This document shows positions 62,702-64,000 of a stretch of 64,000 nucleotides of DNA, in pieces. The notes under the pieces are model-generated. The model made no database searches. It saw nothing but the letters and a program-made list of their open reading frames with translations, and was not told the DNA's origin. A program made the translations under genes and the position numbers. Each line of letters starts with the position of its first letter. Within the stretch, counting starts at the first letter, position 1. This stretch comes from Oscillatoria nigro-viridis PCC 7112 (GTDB lineage Bacteria > Cyanobacteriota > Cyanobacteriia > Cyanobacteriales > Microcoleaceae), in contig NC_019729.1 of NCBI RefSeq assembly GCF_000317475.1, positions 3,114,501-3,178,500 on the forward strand, read 5' to 3'.

Positions 62702-63547
62702 CTAAGCATCGTGATCGTGTGCAAAACGACGGAACAGGAAATCTAGGGCGTAGTTCCGCAAATTGTAGTATTCAGGATCTTCCATCATTTGAACCCGATC
62801 GCGCGGACGCGGAAAAGGAATCTCCAGAACCTCGCCAATTGTCGCCGACGGGCCGTTAGTCATCATCACCAGTCGATCGGCCAAAAACAGCGCTTCATCA
62901 ATATCGTGAGTAATCATCAACACCGTACAGCGGTGATCGTTCCAGATTTTCAGCAATTCTTCCTGCAATTCCTCCTTAGTAATTGCGTCCAGAGCACCAA
63001 AAGGTTCGTCTAAAATCAGCACTTTCGGGCGAATTGCCAAAGCCCGGGCGATCGAAACCCGCTGCTTCATCCCCCCCGAAATTTGCGGCGGTCTTTTCTG
63101 GGCAGCTTCTGTCAATCCCACCATCGCCAAATGCTCATTGACGATCGCATTTTTTTCGACCTTCGACTTATTCGGAAATACAGAATTAACCGCCAAATAA
63201 ACATTTTCAAACACCGTCCGCCAAGGCAGCAAAGCGTAACCCTGAAACACCACCATGCGATCGGGCCCCGGCTTCGTAATCCGCTGCCCGTTAATCGTCA
63301 CGGTGCCCCGGCTCGGATGGCTAAAACCGGACACCATATTTAACAGTGTTGATTTGCCGCAGCCCGAGTGTCCGATCAGAGCAATAAACTCTCCCTCAGC
63401 TACATTCAGATTGACGTTTTCTAAAGCCCTGTAACCGTTTGGATATTCTTTGTAAACACTGTCCATCACCAAAAAAGGCTGGCGGCGGCCTTTTCCCCGC
63501 TGGATTTGAGTTTTGGTGTTCGTCTGATTTTTAGTGGTGTTGAGCAT
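62702..63547 (-). CDS. nrtD: Nitrate ABC transporter ATP-binding protein NrtD
   Basis: A 281-residue ATPase of the nitrate/nitrite/cyanate (NitT) transporter family. Walker A ALIGHSGCGKSTLLNMVSG near residue 58, Q-loop VVFQGYALLPW, signature ISGGMKQRVSIARALA, Walker B VLILDEPFGALD, switch His in MITHDIDEAL. The tail PRPRDRVQMMEDPEYYNLRN is typical of NrtC/NrtD-type nucleotide-binding proteins. It is the last gene of the operon here, 166 bp behind the gene at 63714. It lacks the extra C-terminal binding domain, so it is NrtD rather than NrtC. Confidence 0.92.
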   Translation of the reverse strand: MLNTTKNQTNTKTQIQRGKGRRQPFLVMDSVYKEYPNGYRALENVNLNVAEGEFIALIGHSGCGKSTLLNMVSGFSHPSRGTVTINGQRITKPGPDRMVVFQGYALLPWRTVFENVYLAVNSVFPNKSKVEKNAIVNEHLAMVGLTEAAQKRPPQISGGMKQRVSIARALAIRPKVLILDEPFGALDAITKEELQEELLKIWNDHRCTVLMITHDIDEALFLADRLVMMTNGPSATIGEVLEIPFPRPRDRVQMMEDPEYYNLRNYALDFLFRRFAHDHDA

Positions 63548-63713
63548 GGGTTTAGGAAATTGTGAGTGGGTGATGGGCGAAGGAAGAAGGAACAGGCAAG
63601 AGGGAAGAATGAAGAGGCAATTACTAACTAGAATTAGCAGTTAACAATTAACAGCTAAAAACCAACAACTAACAATTAGCAATTACCCTGTTTTTATCCA
63701 ACTAAAAACCGCT
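63548..63713. repeat. Spacer with AACAATTA-type and GAAGGAA-type repeats
   Basis: GAAGGAAGAAGGAACAGGC (about 63579) and CAGTTAACAATTAACAG, AACTAACAATTAGCAATTA tandem units (63636-63686). Lies between the nrtC end and nrtD. Confidence 0.65.
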
Positions 63714-64000
63714 CTAAGCAGCTCGGCGGCCGGAATCGAGTATAACTTCCGCCATCGTGAAATCGCGTTTAATCGCCAGATTGTTGAGATAGCCGATCGG
63801 ATCGTCAGCGTTAAACACCGAACCGTCAAACAAGCTGAGAGAACCGCGAGTGTAAGTAATATCAGCCATCCCCAGCTCTCGCGCCGCCGTGCTGAACGCA
63901 CCGACTCGCACCACCCGTTCCAGAATTTCCACCCAGTTGCGCGGGAACACAGTATCGCCCCAGCGCGCCATCTGCACCATGTGCCAGAGTTGTTCGGTGC
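63714..64000 (-). CDS. nrtC: C-terminal fragment of NrtC (or NrtA)-type nitrate-binding domain, cut by the window edge
   Basis: The frame is open to the right edge, and 95 residues are visible. WHMVQMARWGDTVFPRNWVE, ILERVVRVGAFSTAARELGM, LSLFDGSVFNADDPIGYLNN and KRDFTMAEVILDSGRRAA fit the NrtA-like substrate-binding domain at the C-terminus of NrtC. Position directly before nrtD favours NrtC (order A-B-C-D), but a stand-alone NrtA would look similar here. Start lies outside the window. Confidence 0.72.
   Translation of the reverse strand, partial: TEQLWHMVQMARWGDTVFPRNWVEILERVVRVGAFSTAARELGMADITYTRGSLSLFDGSVFNADDPIGYLNNLAIKRDFTMAEVILDSGRRAA

Overview
The window reads as chromosomal DNA of a filamentous, non-heterocystous cyanobacterium of the Oscillatoriales, in the neighbourhood of Microcoleus, Oscillatoria or Tychonema. 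This is an inference. It rests on dense HIP1-like GCGATCGC octamers, heptanucleotide tandem repeats between genes (ATCTAAA, AGTCAAC and GAAGGAA types), cyanobacterial gene families (DUF3143, DUF1825, DUF1822, DUF3037, DUF6887/DUF6888, TIGR03792, PEP-CTERM proteins), an nrt-type nitrate transporter, and IS4 and IS200/IS605 relics typical of these genomes. Coding density is moderate and many intergenic spaces are filled with dispersed palindromic repeats.

Layout. Bases 1-5.7 kb are housekeeping: a HAD phosphatase end, a J-domain protein with DUF3143, an isoprenyl transferase with a diadenylate cyclase, lysA and rimI. Bases 5.7-9.6 kb hold a tandem PEP-CTERM cluster (two intact copies and one collapsed copy, each with the same leader) and a secreted lipase with RTX repeats. 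Bases 10-19.5 kb hold clpC, lepB, a DUF1825 protein, a class A penicillin-binding protein, tyrS and pyrF. Bases 19.5-27.4 kb are accessory: a Bpu10I-like restriction-modification pair, a family 4 uracil-DNA glycosylase, a phosphoribosyltransferase, a HipA-like kinase with DUF3037, and a histidine phosphatase gene split by a 111-bp MITE. Bases 27.4-36.3 kb carry a PHP phosphoesterase, CsbD, a sigma-like factor with DUF1822, a DUF433 antitoxin with a truncated toxin, xseA/xseB and remA/gmk.

Bases 36.3-39.1 kb are a graveyard of an IS4-type transposase, a MITE and a TnpB tail. Then come a large hybrid kinase/diguanylate cyclase, a methyltransferase, kptA with a Bcs1-like AAA ATPase, a PAS histidine kinase, and a cluster of four small unknown genes facing a STAND NTPase (48.6-51.9 kb). 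Bases 52-58 kb hold a coiled-coil membrane protein, an M3 oligopeptidase, another dead IS4-type transposase and a Uma2 fragment. Bases 57.9-62 kb hold an overlapping DUF6888/DUF6887 pair, a DUF6745 pseudogene containing a 52-bp perfect palindrome, and a large leucine-rich-repeat-DUF6745 protein. The window ends in the nitrate transporter operon (nrtD and the end of nrtC).

Themes. Cell-envelope and secretion genes (isoprenyl transferase, PBP1A, signal peptidase, PEP-CTERM proteins, RTX lipase) are scattered rather than in one operon. Three loci are plausible uncharacterised conflict or regulatory modules: kptA-AAA, the four small genes with the STAND NTPase, and the small protein/DUF6745/LRR-DUF6745 region. 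Small mobile repeats have visibly reshaped genes: they split the histidine phosphatase, cut the DUF5615 toxin, added a linker to rimI, and may have supplied a signal peptide at 18.85 kb.
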